From assembly GCA_964481005.1 (NCBI GenBank), contig CAYZRY010000005.1, forward strand, positions 1 to 52,521: DNA of 52,521 nucleotides, read 5' to 3'. The position numbers and the translations under genes are program-made. Below are positions 1 to 7,844 of the stretch, one piece after another. Within the stretch, counting starts at the first letter, position 1. The number at the start of each line of letters is the position of its first letter. Below the pieces are notes generated by a model, which was given only the letters and a program-made list of their open reading frames with translations, searched no databases and was not told the origin of the DNA. The DNA comes from CAYZRY01 sp964481005 (GTDB lineage: Bacteria; Bacillota_I; Bacilli_A; RF39; UBA660).

Positions 1-926
1 ATTGAGGTGACACTGTTCGGAATAGTTACATTGCTTAGTTGATTATAAGCAAAAGTCCAGGCTCCTATTGAGGTGACGCTATCTGGTATAGTTACACTAC
101 TTAGTTGATTATGAACAAAAGCATAGGCTCCTATTGAGGTCACACCGTTTGGAATTATTACTGATTTCAAATTTTTTGTTTGAAAGAGTTTATAAGTTGC
201 ATAATCAGTATCACTTATAACTTTAACTGCAATCCCATTTATTGTTGATGGTATTATTAAATTTTCAGTATAACAAGGATCATTTTCTGCTGCTGTGTAA
301 ACATAATCACCAACTTCGATATTCCATTCAGATATACCTGAAACTTTCCAATCTAATATCGTTCCTTGTGCATCTATCTCAAAACAAGATTCATCTGGTT
401 GAATTCCTGCTGGATTACCGTCTACATTTTTAGTTATCAAAGCACTATAATCACAAGTATCAGAAACGATACTTATTTTTGTTTTTCCTTCAACTCCTAT
501 ATAGTCTTCTTTTTTATGATCTATTTCTTTAATATCGGACATTTTAATTTTATCAGCTTGTAAACCGATAACCCCAAAATTTTTAACGTCTTTAACATAA
601 AGATAATAACTTTTCTTACCATTATTATTTGTTAAAAGCATGTAAGCGTAATCCCATTCACCATTTGGTGATCCAGCACTTTTTTCAGTTGGTATACATT
701 TAAACGGTACGTAGTAGACAGTGTCCCCCGCATACATTCCAGGTAGTTCATCATTGGCTACCATTTTGCTAATGCCATCAGTATATGAGTCTAAGGTGTT
801 AATGAAAACTTTCCTACGAGATTTATCTAAATATCTTGTGATACTTGGTATCGATATAGCAAGTAAAAGTCCCAATATTATAATTACCGAAAGTAATTCT
901 ACTAACGTAAACGCTTTTTTATTCAT
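1..926 (-). CDS. Type IV prepilin-like protein with BspA-type leucine-rich repeats (copy 1, partial)
   Basis: The start codon is at 924-926, behind a TAGGAGA ribosome binding site; the 3' end runs off the left edge of the window, so only about 308 codons are visible. The N-terminus has a short basic leader, then AFTLVELL with Glu at +5 and a hydrophobic helix, which is the type IV prepilin signature with Ala instead of Gly at -1. A head domain follows with spaced cysteines (FKCIP, DTCDY, ESCFE, DPCYT). From about residue 235 there are BspA-type LRR units of 23 residues, for example TSIGAYAFVHNQLSSVTIP. The product is probably a surface-exposed pilin-like adhesin anchored or assembled through its N-terminal helix. 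It is a paralogue of the proteins at 1517-3049 and 3127-4500 and has its own promoter. The function of the LRR part is inferred from the family only. Confidence 0.85.
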   Translation of the reverse strand, partial: MNKKAFTLVELLSVIIILGLLLAISIPSITRYLDKSRRKVFINTLDSYTDGISKMVANDELPGMYAGDTVYYVPFKCIPTEKSAGSPNGEWDYAYMLLTNNNGKKSYYLYVKDVKNFGVIGLQADKIKMSDIKEIDHKKEDYIGVEGKTKISIVSDTCDYSALITKNVDGNPAGIQPDESCFEIDAQGTILDWKVSGISEWNIEVGDYVYTAAENDPCYTENLIIPSTINGIAVKVISDTDYATYKLFQTKNLKSVIIPNGVTSIGAYAFVHNQLSSVTIPDSVTSIGAWTFAYNQLSNVTIPNSVTS

Positions 927-949
927 ATATATTCTCCTATTATGATTTT

Positions 950-960
950 ATTATAGCATA
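950..960 (-). promoter_or_regulatory. Extended -10 promoter of prepilin-LRR copy 1
   Basis: On the minus strand the bases read TATGCTATAAT, a TG-extended -10 element, 24 bases before the start codon and followed by TAGGAGA. No good -35 is visible, as expected for extended -10 promoters. Confidence 0.5.
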
Positions 961-970
961 TATTATATAC

Positions 971-998
971 AAAATTAAAAAAGACAGTTAAACTGTCT
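971..998 (-). terminator. Terminator after the ileS fragment
   Basis: Perfect inverted repeat AGACAGTT/AACTGTCT followed on the minus strand by TTTTTTAATTTT. It overlaps the TAG stop of the IleRS-like fragment at 997-999. Confidence 0.75.
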
Positions 999-1461
999 AT
1001 TTTATTTTTTCAACATCAATTTTTATTGTTAGATTATTAACTTCAAAACTTTCACTTAGTTCTTTTTTAGCTTGGAATTTTTCACTTAGAGTTTCTTCTT
1101 TGATTAAATCTTCAAAGGATTTCATAACTTCTTCTAGTTGAGGACTAGGTTCATAATATAAAATTATTCTATCACTTACTTCAAAATCTTTTGTCTTTCT
1201 TAATTGTTGAACTCTACTTATCAATTCTCTAGCTATTCCTTCATTGATTAATTCTTCATTTAAACTAGTATTTAAGACAACAAAATTTCTTTCATAATAA
1301 CTAGCATTGAAACCTTCTTTAGAGCTTACTCTAAGCTCAATCATATCAAGATTTAGTTTATAGAAATCTCCAGCAACGATTATTCCTACTTCTTGACCTA
1401 GTTCTAAATCTTTTACTTGCTCATAACTTAATTTAGAAATTTCTTGAGCTGCCTCTTTCAT
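997..1461 (-). pseudogene. Detached C-terminal fragment of isoleucyl-tRNA synthetase
   Basis: The product of about 154 residues matches only the C-terminal end of the eukaryote-like (type 2) bacterial isoleucyl-tRNA synthetases: LNEELINEGIARELISRVQQ, LRKTKDFEVSDRI and an EETL segment correspond to the anticodon-binding/C-terminal domain. No Rossmann catalytic domain, HIGH or KMSKS motif is present here. The frame is open back to 1527, but residues before the Met at 1461 are encoded by the previous gene's end and its terminator and do not look like IleRS. The bases just upstream of this Met are TATGCTATAAT, a -10 element, so a transcript from it would start inside the ORF. No ribosome binding site is visible. 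It is most likely a non-functional remnant left by a rearrangement among the prepilin genes; a free-standing domain protein is less likely. Confidence 0.7.
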
Positions 1462-1473
1462 ATTATAGCATAT

Positions 1474-1501
1474 AAAAAGAATAGTTTTTCCAACTATTCT
1501 T
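1474..1501 (-). terminator. Terminator of prepilin-LRR copy 2
   Basis: Perfect 10-bp stem AAGAATAGTT/AACTATTCTT (1477-1486 with 1492-1501), followed on the minus strand by a T-run. Confidence 0.8.
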
Positions 1502-1516
1502 AGATTATTTATTTTG

Positions 1517-3049
1517 TTATGGAGCAAAAACTATTGTTCCAGATCCATTCCAATTAGTCCCCAGCGTCATGCCTGTTGTATTTTCTCTACCTTGCATTGT
1601 TATTGTTCCTAAAGGGTTATTACTAAAAGTATAAGATCCTATTGAACTTACGCTGCTCGGGATAATTACACTGCTTAGTTGATTGTGAGAAAAAGCTTGA
1701 ATTCCTATTGAGGTTACACTATCTGGTATATTTACACTGCTTAATTGATTTCGATAAAATGCTTGTCCTTCTATTGAGGTGACACTATCTGGTATATTTA
1801 CACTGCTTAGTTGATTTTGATAAAAAGCGGATTGTCCTATTGAGGTTACACTATTGGGTATGCTTATATTGGTTAGTTGATTTCTAGAAAAAGCCCAGCT
1901 TCCTATTGAGGTTACACTATTTGGAATACTTACACTGCTTAGTTGATTATTTTCAAAAGCACCGGCTCCTATTGAGGTGACACTGTTCGGAATTATTACA
2001 CTTTCTAAATCTGTCCAATCAAAAGCAGACTCACCGATTGTAGTAACCCCTTCTGGTATTATTACGTTATTTTTTTTTGCCCCAGCAAAACTATTAATAG
2101 AAGTGTAATCAATACTTGAATCTGGATTTCTATTATAAATAAATCTTTTTTCTTCGGGCAATTGGTTTCTTCCAAAGGCTGCAACTCCAATGCTCGTTAG
2201 ATTTTCGCTTAAAACAAGGTCCGATATACCAGAATATGCGAAAGCCCAATCTCCTAAACTTGTTACACTATTTGGTATATTGACAGACGTTAATTCTGTA
2301 CAATCCATAAATGAAGATCTACCAATTGATGTAACACTATTTGGAATTATTAAACTATTAATTGGGATTGCTGTAAAAGCCCAACTACCAATGCTAGTCA
2401 CTGATTCCCCATTTATAGTTGATGGTATTTCAATATTTAATGGACACGTATCATCTGACCACCAGTTATAATAGGTAATTATCCCAGCAGAAAACTCAAA
2501 ACAAGAATCATCTGGTTGAATTCCCGCTGGATTACCGTCTACATTTTTAGTTATCAAAGCACTATAATCACATGTATCACCCACTACCTGACTGATAGTT
2601 TTACCTTCGACTGAAATTAAGTCGTCTTTAGTTTTATCAATACTTTTAACATCACTTACTTTTAGTTTACCAACTTCTACCCCTTCGATTCCCATTCCTT
2701 TGGCATCTTTTGAATAAATGTAATAATTTCTGTTTCCAGAGTCATAAGTCATTAAAACATAAGCAAACTCCCATGATCCATGAGGACTAGTTCCTCCTTT
2801 TTCAATTGGAATACAATTAAAAGGAATGTAATAGATTGAATCCGAATCTGCCATTAAAGGGACATTATTACTTACTATTTCTCTTGTTAGTCCATCTACA
2901 AAAGCTGCAGCTGTCCTAATGTGTGTTTTCTTTCTTGATTGTTCAATATATTTTGATACCATTGGTATCGCTATAGCCATTAATAAGGCTAATATTATTA
3001 TTACTGCTAGTAATTCTATTAAAGTAAAGGCTTTATTATTTCTTTTCAT
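1517..3049 (-). CDS. Type IV prepilin-like protein with BspA-type leucine-rich repeats (copy 2)
   Basis: A 510-residue protein. Residues 1-10 are a short basic leader (MKRNNKA), followed by FTLIELLAVIIILALLMAIA, the prepilin cleavage/methylation site with Glu at +5 and the assembly helix. A head domain (about 35-220) has cysteines in FNCIP, DTCDY, DSCFE and DTCPL. About ten BspA-type LRR units follow, consensus TSIG-x-x-AF-x-x-NQLSSV-x-IPNSV, and the protein closes with a short cap ending GSGTIVFAP, which is nearly identical in copy 3 (GTGTIVYAP). The central section (about 290-340) is divergent and breaks the repeat rhythm. It lies in its own transcription unit with its own promoter and terminator. 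Prepilin peptidase and PilC are encoded at 28.5-30.8 kb and are likely to process and assemble it. Ligand unknown; BspA LRR proteins of other bacteria bind host proteins or cells. Confidence 0.88.
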   Translation of the reverse strand: MKRNNKAFTLIELLAVIIILALLMAIAIPMVSKYIEQSRKKTHIRTAAAFVDGLTREIVSNNVPLMADSDSIYYIPFNCIPIEKGGTSPHGSWEFAYVLMTYDSGNRNYYIYSKDAKGMGIEGVEVGKLKVSDVKSIDKTKDDLISVEGKTISQVVGDTCDYSALITKNVDGNPAGIQPDDSCFEFSAGIITYYNWWSDDTCPLNIEIPSTINGESVTSIGSWAFTAIPINSLIIPNSVTSIGRSSFMDCTELTSVNIPNSVTSLGDWAFAYSGISDLVLSENLTSIGVAAFGRNQLPEEKRFIYNRNPDSSIDYTSINSFAGAKKNNVIIPEGVTTIGESAFDWTDLESVIIPNSVTSIGAGAFENNQLSSVSIPNSVTSIGSWAFSRNQLTNISIPNSVTSIGQSAFYQNQLSSVNIPDSVTSIEGQAFYRNQLSSVNIPDSVTSIGIQAFSHNQLSSVIIPSSVSSIGSYTFSNNPLGTITMQGRENTTGMTLGTNWNGSGTIVFAP

Positions 3050-3073
3050 ATATTATCTCCTATTATTAATATA

Positions 3074-3084
3074 ATTTTAGCATA
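3074..3084 (-). promoter_or_regulatory. Extended -10 promoter of prepilin-LRR copy 2
   Basis: Minus-strand TATGCTAAAAT lies 24 bases upstream of the start, with TAGGAGA as the ribosome binding site; the layout is the same as at copy 1. Confidence 0.5.
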
Positions 3085-3092
3085 TTTTACAA

Positions 3093-3120
3093 TTAAAAAA
3101 GTATCTAAACTAGATACTTT
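3093..3120 (-). terminator. Terminator of prepilin-LRR copy 3
   Basis: Stem AAAGTATCTA/TAGATACTTT with a 3-base loop, then T-rich sequence on the minus strand. Confidence 0.8.
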
Positions 3121-3126
3121 ACATTT

Positions 3127-4500
3127 TTATGGAGCATAAACGATTGTCCCTGTGCCGTTCCATCCAGAGCTAAGCGTCATTCCAGTTGTTGAACTTCGCC
3201 CTTGAAGAGTTATATTTCCTAGTGGATTAGCAGTAAATGCTGCTCCATCGATCTTAGTTACACTAAGAGGAATAGTTACTGATGCTAACTTATTAGTTTC
3301 AAAGGCAAACATTCCAATTGTCTGCACACCAGAAGATAAATTAAGTGATGTGATCAGATTATTTCTAAAAGCCCTAGTATTGATTGTTTTAGTGTTTGCT
3401 GGAATAGTCACTGATGTAAGTTTATTAGTATCGAAAGCTGACATACCAATCGATGTTACCGTAGATGGAATATTTATAGATGTTATCTGATTTTGAGCAA
3501 ATACATTAGTATCTAAAACAGTTAATGAAGCTGGTAAAGTTACTGATGTTAATTTGTTCATATAGAAAGCCCCACTACCTAAAGTAACTAAATTATTAGG
3601 TAGAGTAAGACTTGTCAATTGATTATACATAAAAGCATTAGTGTCAATCATCGTTAAACTGCTTGGCAAAGATAAACTATTCATTTGATTATATTGAAAA
3701 GCTGAATCTCCGATAAAAGTAACACCCGCTGGGATTGTTACATTTGTTAGTTTATTTTGTGAAAAGGCTCCCATGTTTATTCTTTTAACTGTACTTGGAA
3801 TTGTTACTGAAATCAATTCAGAACCATAAAAGACTGTTGCTCCGATTTCATTAACTGTCACACCATCAACAGTAGATGGAACAATTAATTGATTGCTATA
3901 ACATGGATCACTTGAATCTTTGGCAGTTAATTTCCAGCCATATAAATTTCCTGTCATTGGATCTATCATGAAACAGCTATCAGCTGGCTGCTTAGGTAAA
4001 TTTTTTGTTACTGCACTTGGATAATTACAGGTATCAGGTGTAATACTTAATGTGGTTTTACCACCTACTCCAATATAATCATCCTTAGTCTGTTCTATCT
4101 CTGTAATGTCACTCATTTTAAGTTTATCGACATTGATACCTGCGACTCCGATATTTTTAACGTCTTTAGCATAGACGTAATAACTTCTTTTTGGTCCGTC
4201 ATTTGTTACAATTACATATGCAAACTGCCAGTCTCCATTTGGAGATCCCATACTTTTTTCAGTAGGGATACAATTAAATGGGATATAGTATGCCGTATTT
4301 TGATCATCCATACTTGGAAGTTCTCCGTTGGCCATCATTTTAGTTGCCCCTCCGACATATGAATCTAAAGTGTTGATATAAACTTTCTTTCTAGACTGTG
4401 CTAGATACCTTGTAATACTTGGGATTGATATTGCTAGTAATAGTCCTAAGATGATGATAACTGCTAGTAATTCGATTAGTGTAAATGCTTTTTTGTTCAT
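3127..4500 (-). CDS. Type IV prepilin-like protein with BspA-type leucine-rich repeats (copy 3)
   Basis: A 457-residue protein with leader MNKKA then FTLIELLAVIIILGLLLAIS (prepilin site, Glu at +5). The head domain carries cysteines at FNCIP, DTCNY, DSCFM and DPCYS, in the same order as copies 1 and 2, which suggests disulfides outside the membrane. About ten LRR units follow, of the form TSVTIP.....I...AF..N.LTSL; they are clearly related to those of copy 2 but more diverged from one another in sequence. The end GTGTIVYAP matches the cap of copy 2. It is the first gene of the prepilin cluster in transcription order and follows the gpsA terminator. RBS AAGAGA is modest. Inferred role: minor-pilin-like adhesin or tip protein. 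Confidence 0.88.
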   Translation of the reverse strand: MNKKAFTLIELLAVIIILGLLLAISIPSITRYLAQSRKKVYINTLDSYVGGATKMMANGELPSMDDQNTAYYIPFNCIPTEKSMGSPNGDWQFAYVIVTNDGPKRSYYVYAKDVKNIGVAGINVDKLKMSDITEIEQTKDDYIGVGGKTTLSITPDTCNYPSAVTKNLPKQPADSCFMIDPMTGNLYGWKLTAKDSSDPCYSNQLIVPSTVDGVTVNEIGATVFYGSELISVTIPSTVKRINMGAFSQNKLTNVTIPAGVTFIGDSAFQYNQMNSLSLPSSLTMIDTNAFMYNQLTSLTLPNNLVTLGSGAFYMNKLTSVTLPASLTVLDTNVFAQNQITSINIPSTVTSIGMSAFDTNKLTSVTIPANTKTINTRAFRNNLITSLNLSSGVQTIGMFAFETNKLASVTIPLSVTKIDGAAFTANPLGNITLQGRSSTTGMTLSSGWNGTGTIVYAP

Positions 4501-4534
4501 AAATTCTCTTATTTTGCAAAATAATTATAACACC

Positions 4535-4560
4535 AAAAAAGAAGTATTTCTACTTCTTTT
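4535..4560 (-). terminator. Terminator of gpsA
   Basis: Stem AAAAGAAGTA/TACTTCTTTT with T-run on the minus strand; it overlaps the gpsA stop codon. Confidence 0.8.
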
Positions 4561-5527
4561 CTCTTAAAAATTTAACAAGTTCAACGGGCTTTTTATCTTT
4601 GTATATAATATCGAATACTAGATCGATAATAGGCATCTTTACTTTTTTATTTTTAAGTAATTTATAGATTGATTTTAATGTATAAAGTCCTTCGATTGTC
4701 GTATTGTTCATATAGTCTTCGATTTCCGCACTTGGGGAACCTTTACCGATTAATTGTCCTAGTTTAAAGTTACGACTCTTAACCGATGTTGCAGTTAGCA
4801 ATAGGTCACCGAAACCAGCAAATGATAAAACAGTCTTTTGATTACCACCTAGCGCATGAATAAGATTTTTGATATCGTGAAGTGATTCAGTGATAAACAT
4901 GGCCTGAGTAGACTCAGGATAACCCATTCCATCTAACATTCCTGCGGCAATAGCAATGACATTTTTAATTGAACCACATATTTCTACCCCGATGATATCT
5001 TTGGTATGACGAAGCTTTAACATGTCATTTTGTAAAGTATCTTTAAGTAGTTTAGTCGTCTGTCTGTTAGTCGATGCTAGTGTTAGACCAATTGGACAAT
5101 TACTAGCTATATCGACAGCAAATGATGGACCTGAAATAACGGCTATTCTTTTAGTCTTAATATAGAGCGATAAGATATTATCGACAAAGCGACAAGTATC
5201 CTGCTCTATTCCTTTGGAAGCAATACAAATGTGTTGCTCCTTTTGGTAAAACGGAGCTAGTTCCTGTGACACATTATCGACAAAGCCAGCAGGTACTGCA
5301 ATGACAATTAAATTAGCATCTTTGACAGCTTCTTCCATATTGGTTGTGAAAGTTATCGTCTTAGGTATCTTTACCCCCGGTAATACTTTTTTGTGTTCTC
5401 TTTTCTTATCGAGCATTTCTCTTTCTTCTTCGAACTTAGTCCACATATGAATATTACTATTATTTTTATTGAACATAAGGGCCAGGGCTAAACCGTAAGC
5501 ACCAGTTCCCAGTATTGTTATTTTCAT
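4550..5527 (-). CDS. gpsA: Glycerol-3-phosphate dehydrogenase [NAD(P)+]
   Basis: The 325-residue protein reduces dihydroxyacetone phosphate to sn-glycerol 3-phosphate, the backbone for phospholipid synthesis, in the cytoplasm. The N-terminal dinucleotide-binding glycine motif GTGAYG is at residues 7-12. Further GpsA signatures are ISGPSFA (around residue 136), the catalytic lysine region CGSIKNVIAIA (around 183) and FAGFGDLLLTATS with SRNFKLG (around 235-255). Length is normal for the family. The start has a clear AGGAGG ribosome binding site. It is the last gene of the ABC exporter unit (9 bp after the permease stop), although the functions are not obviously linked. Confidence 0.97.
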   Translation of the reverse strand: MKITILGTGAYGLALALMFNKNNSNIHMWTKFEEEREMLDKKREHKKVLPGVKIPKTITFTTNMEEAVKDANLIVIAVPAGFVDNVSQELAPFYQKEQHICIASKGIEQDTCRFVDNILSLYIKTKRIAVISGPSFAVDIASNCPIGLTLASTNRQTTKLLKDTLQNDMLKLRHTKDIIGVEICGSIKNVIAIAAGMLDGMGYPESTQAMFITESLHDIKNLIHALGGNQKTVLSFAGFGDLLLTATSVKSRNFKLGQLIGKGSPSAEIEDYMNNTTIEGLYTLKSIYKLLKNKKVKMPIIDLVFDIIYKDKKPVELVKFLREKK

Positions 5528-5535
5528 GAGTCCTC

Positions 5536-7095
5536 CTAGAATTGTTTAAATCGTTTTGCTCCATATATATTTAAGAATATGTATGCTAGTAGCGTTGCTA
5601 GCGCTATTGAAATAGTTATAACGAATAAAGACATGTATATATTTTTTGCTCCGTCAATTACTTTTAGTAAAATAAGTGGAATAAACATAGCAATCATCGT
5701 ATAGGCAAATGATGGGATACTCTGTTTAACTACTTGGGCATCATTGTCATATATAAACTTAGGAAATTTTAAATTCAATATTAGGGCAATAATCATAATA
5801 AATAATGAAAATAAAATTGGGATAAGATAATTATATATCGATAGTGCCATATTTAATTTGAAACTATAGTTAATTGCTGTTACAGCTATGACTAAGACTA
5901 CTACATTAATAACTAAATTAAAGATTATTTTAGAATCAAAATATGTCTTTGTTTTAATTGGCATGGTCTTAAGTAACCAAATTGATCTTCCCTCTAGTGA
6001 TATTGAAGAATGGGTCAAACAACTCATTCCTGCACCCATAGCTAGAACAAGTGGTAAAACCCCAAAGAAACTCTTAATTTCGAGTTCTTTAGAGATAGCT
6101 GATACAACTGCTCCCCCATCACTAAATAGTAGATATCCGGCCATAATAAGTAGTAACATCAAACTAAATAAACTATTGATAAGATAAATTGGTGAACTAA
6201 GTAACTTTTTATATTCTTTGGTAACTAGTGATTTAAACTGAGTAGTTTTTTCACTCTTATATTTATAGTTAGTTTTATTTCTTTCGATCTTTAAGAAAGT
6301 ATTTAGTTTTAGATATATCATTTGTAATATAGCCGTAAAAACAACTAGAATAACAATTGAGATTACTACATATATTAGTAGTGATAGATAATTTTTATCC
6401 ATCAAAGCTTCGGTATAGTATCTAGCAAGTGGATATTTACTATTGATAGTATCAGTAAGCAAATTTAAGATACTAGTTATTTGAGTTAAATCTGGTTTGT
6501 AGTTAGTAAGCTTGTAATAAAAATATAGATATATTCCAATAAAACTTAAATTAGCTAATAACTGGATAAACTTATTTGATTTAAAAAACGATGTTACATA
6601 AGTGACAATGACACTTAGAACTGAACCAATAACCATCGGTACTACTGGTAAGAATAAGAGAATCAGTTTAATTATTATGACTGTCTCTAGACTTACTGAA
6701 ACAGTAGTAAAGTATGCAATTAATAGTGGTGTTAAGAAAATAATCATCGCGATTAAATCATTAATATAGACAATTGTTATTCTACTTAGAATAATCCAAA
6801 ACTTTGAAACTGGCAGACTCATGACAAAGTCATAATCTTTAAAATTAAATAGATAGGTCGATGCCCCATTAATCGAAGTAAATATCGTCAAGAGAGCAAA
6901 ACCCATAAAGGCCAACAACAAGATAATTGTCTCTAGGCCCTTAGCAAACATAAGTAAGCCTTTAAATAATCCAAAAAATGATAAAACTAAGACAATTGTT
7001 CCAAAAATAATTAGAGCTATATCTTTTTTAGACTTAGTTCTCGTTATTAGATTATTCATCAACCCAATTTTAACTAGTCTAAAATAATTACTCAT
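5536..7095 (-). CDS. ABC-2 type exporter permease
   Basis: A highly hydrophobic protein of 519 residues with about twelve predicted membrane segments. It partners with the ATPase encoded just upstream, which it overlaps by 8 bp (ATGAGTAA). I chose the start at 7095 (MSNYF) because TTGGAG lies 8 bases upstream; a longer frame opens at 7131 but has no ribosome binding site. The sequence resembles large Firmicutes ABC-2 permeases such as the YthQ/EcsB type; the substrate cannot be read from the sequence. Confidence 0.85.
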   Translation of the reverse strand: MSNYFRLVKIGLMNNLITRTKSKKDIALIIFGTIVLVLSFFGLFKGLLMFAKGLETIILLLAFMGFALLTIFTSINGASTYLFNFKDYDFVMSLPVSKFWIILSRITIVYINDLIAMIIFLTPLLIAYFTTVSVSLETVIIIKLILLFLPVVPMVIGSVLSVIVTYVTSFFKSNKFIQLLANLSFIGIYLYFYYKLTNYKPDLTQITSILNLLTDTINSKYPLARYYTEALMDKNYLSLLIYVVISIVILVVFTAILQMIYLKLNTFLKIERNKTNYKYKSEKTTQFKSLVTKEYKKLLSSPIYLINSLFSLMLLLIMAGYLLFSDGGAVVSAISKELEIKSFFGVLPLVLAMGAGMSCLTHSSISLEGRSIWLLKTMPIKTKTYFDSKIIFNLVINVVVLVIAVTAINYSFKLNMALSIYNYLIPILFSLFIMIIALILNLKFPKFIYDNDAQVVKQSIPSFAYTMIAMFIPLILLKVIDGAKNIYMSLFVITISIALATLLAYIFLNIYGAKRFKQF

Positions 7096-7795
7096 CGGCA
7101 AGCTCCAAAAAGACATCTTCGAGTGATTCATCTTTAGTAATATCTTTAGTCTTACCTACTTTGATAATTTTACCGTTTTTAATAATACCTATTTTATTAC
7201 AAAGTTTTTCGGCAACTTCGAGTACATGCGTTGAAAATAGAACAGTACTGCCCGATGCACAAAGTTCTTTTAGATATCCCTTTAACTTGTGTGATGCAAC
7301 TGGATCTAGTCCAACAAATGGCTCATCGAGAATAAGTAGTTTAGGCTGATGAAGCAGCGCTGATACTAGTGCTAACTTCTGTTTCATACCATGTGAATAA
7401 GAACCAATTGGATCACCTAGATTTTTAAATATATCTAAATCTTTAGCATACTTTTCAATTAATTCATCTTTAGTTTTTTGCTCGACATTGTATACTCCAG
7501 CAATAAAGTTTAAATACTCTATTCCCTTCAAATAATCGTATAAATCAGGATTATCAGCTACATAAGCCATTACTGCTTTAGCAGCAATCTCATCCTCATG
7601 AAGATTAATTCCATTGATAGTAACTTCACCTGAATCGGCTTCTAAAATACCGACAATCATTTTAATAGTAGTTGTCTTACCTGCTCCATTTGGTCCAATA
7701 AAACCAAATATATCACCGGACTCTATTTTAAAAGAGACATTGTCGACAGCCTTTTTCTTTCCAAAATTTTTGTTTAAATTCTTTACTTCTAACAT
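7088..7795 (-). CDS. ABC transporter ATP-binding protein
   Basis: A 235-residue ATPase with Walker A GPNGAGKTT (around residue 36), signature SHGMKQKLAL (around 134), Walker B LLILDEPFVGLDP (around 152) and switch histidine in STHV. The order and length match the EcsA/CcmA-like group of drug or peptide exporters. The start at 7795 (MLEVKNL) is preceded by GTGGGAGAAAAT; the GTG at 7807 falls in that ribosome binding site. It forms a cotranscribed pair with the overlapping permease. Energises export by the permease at 5536-7095. Confidence 0.93.
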   Translation of the reverse strand: MLEVKNLNKNFGKKKAVDNVSFKIESGDIFGFIGPNGAGKTTTIKMIVGILEADSGEVTINGINLHEDEIAAKAVMAYVADNPDLYDYLKGIEYLNFIAGVYNVEQKTKDELIEKYAKDLDIFKNLGDPIGSYSHGMKQKLALVSALLHQPKLLILDEPFVGLDPVASHKLKGYLKELCASGSTVLFSTHVLEVAEKLCNKIGIIKNGKIIKVGKTKDITKDESLEDVFLELADE

Positions 7796-7810
7796 ATTTT
7801 CTCCCACTTA

Positions 7811-7838
7811 ATTATAACAAAAAATAGAGTTTTTACAA
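7811..7838 (-). promoter_or_regulatory. Promoter of the ABC exporter operon
   Basis: Minus-strand TTGTAA (7833-7838), 16-base spacer, TATAAT (7811-7816), with TG just before the -10. The -35 contains the TAA stop codon of holA and lies in the holA terminator stem. Confidence 0.6.
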
Positions 7839-7844
7839 CTCTAT
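7818..7844 (-). terminator. Terminator of the alaS-holA operon
   Basis: Stem ATAGAGTT/AACTCTAT followed by TTTTTTG on the minus strand; it overlaps the holA stop and the next promoter. Confidence 0.7.

Noticed and set aside
1462..1527. N-terminal 22 residues of the IleRS-like fragment
   Set aside because: They are encoded by the end of prepilin copy 2 and its terminator, and bear no likeness to IleRS.
1..2050. Regular 69-bp repeats as a CRISPR array
   Set aside because: The repeats are translated in frame as 23-residue LRR units; there are no unique spacers of constant size and no cas genes.
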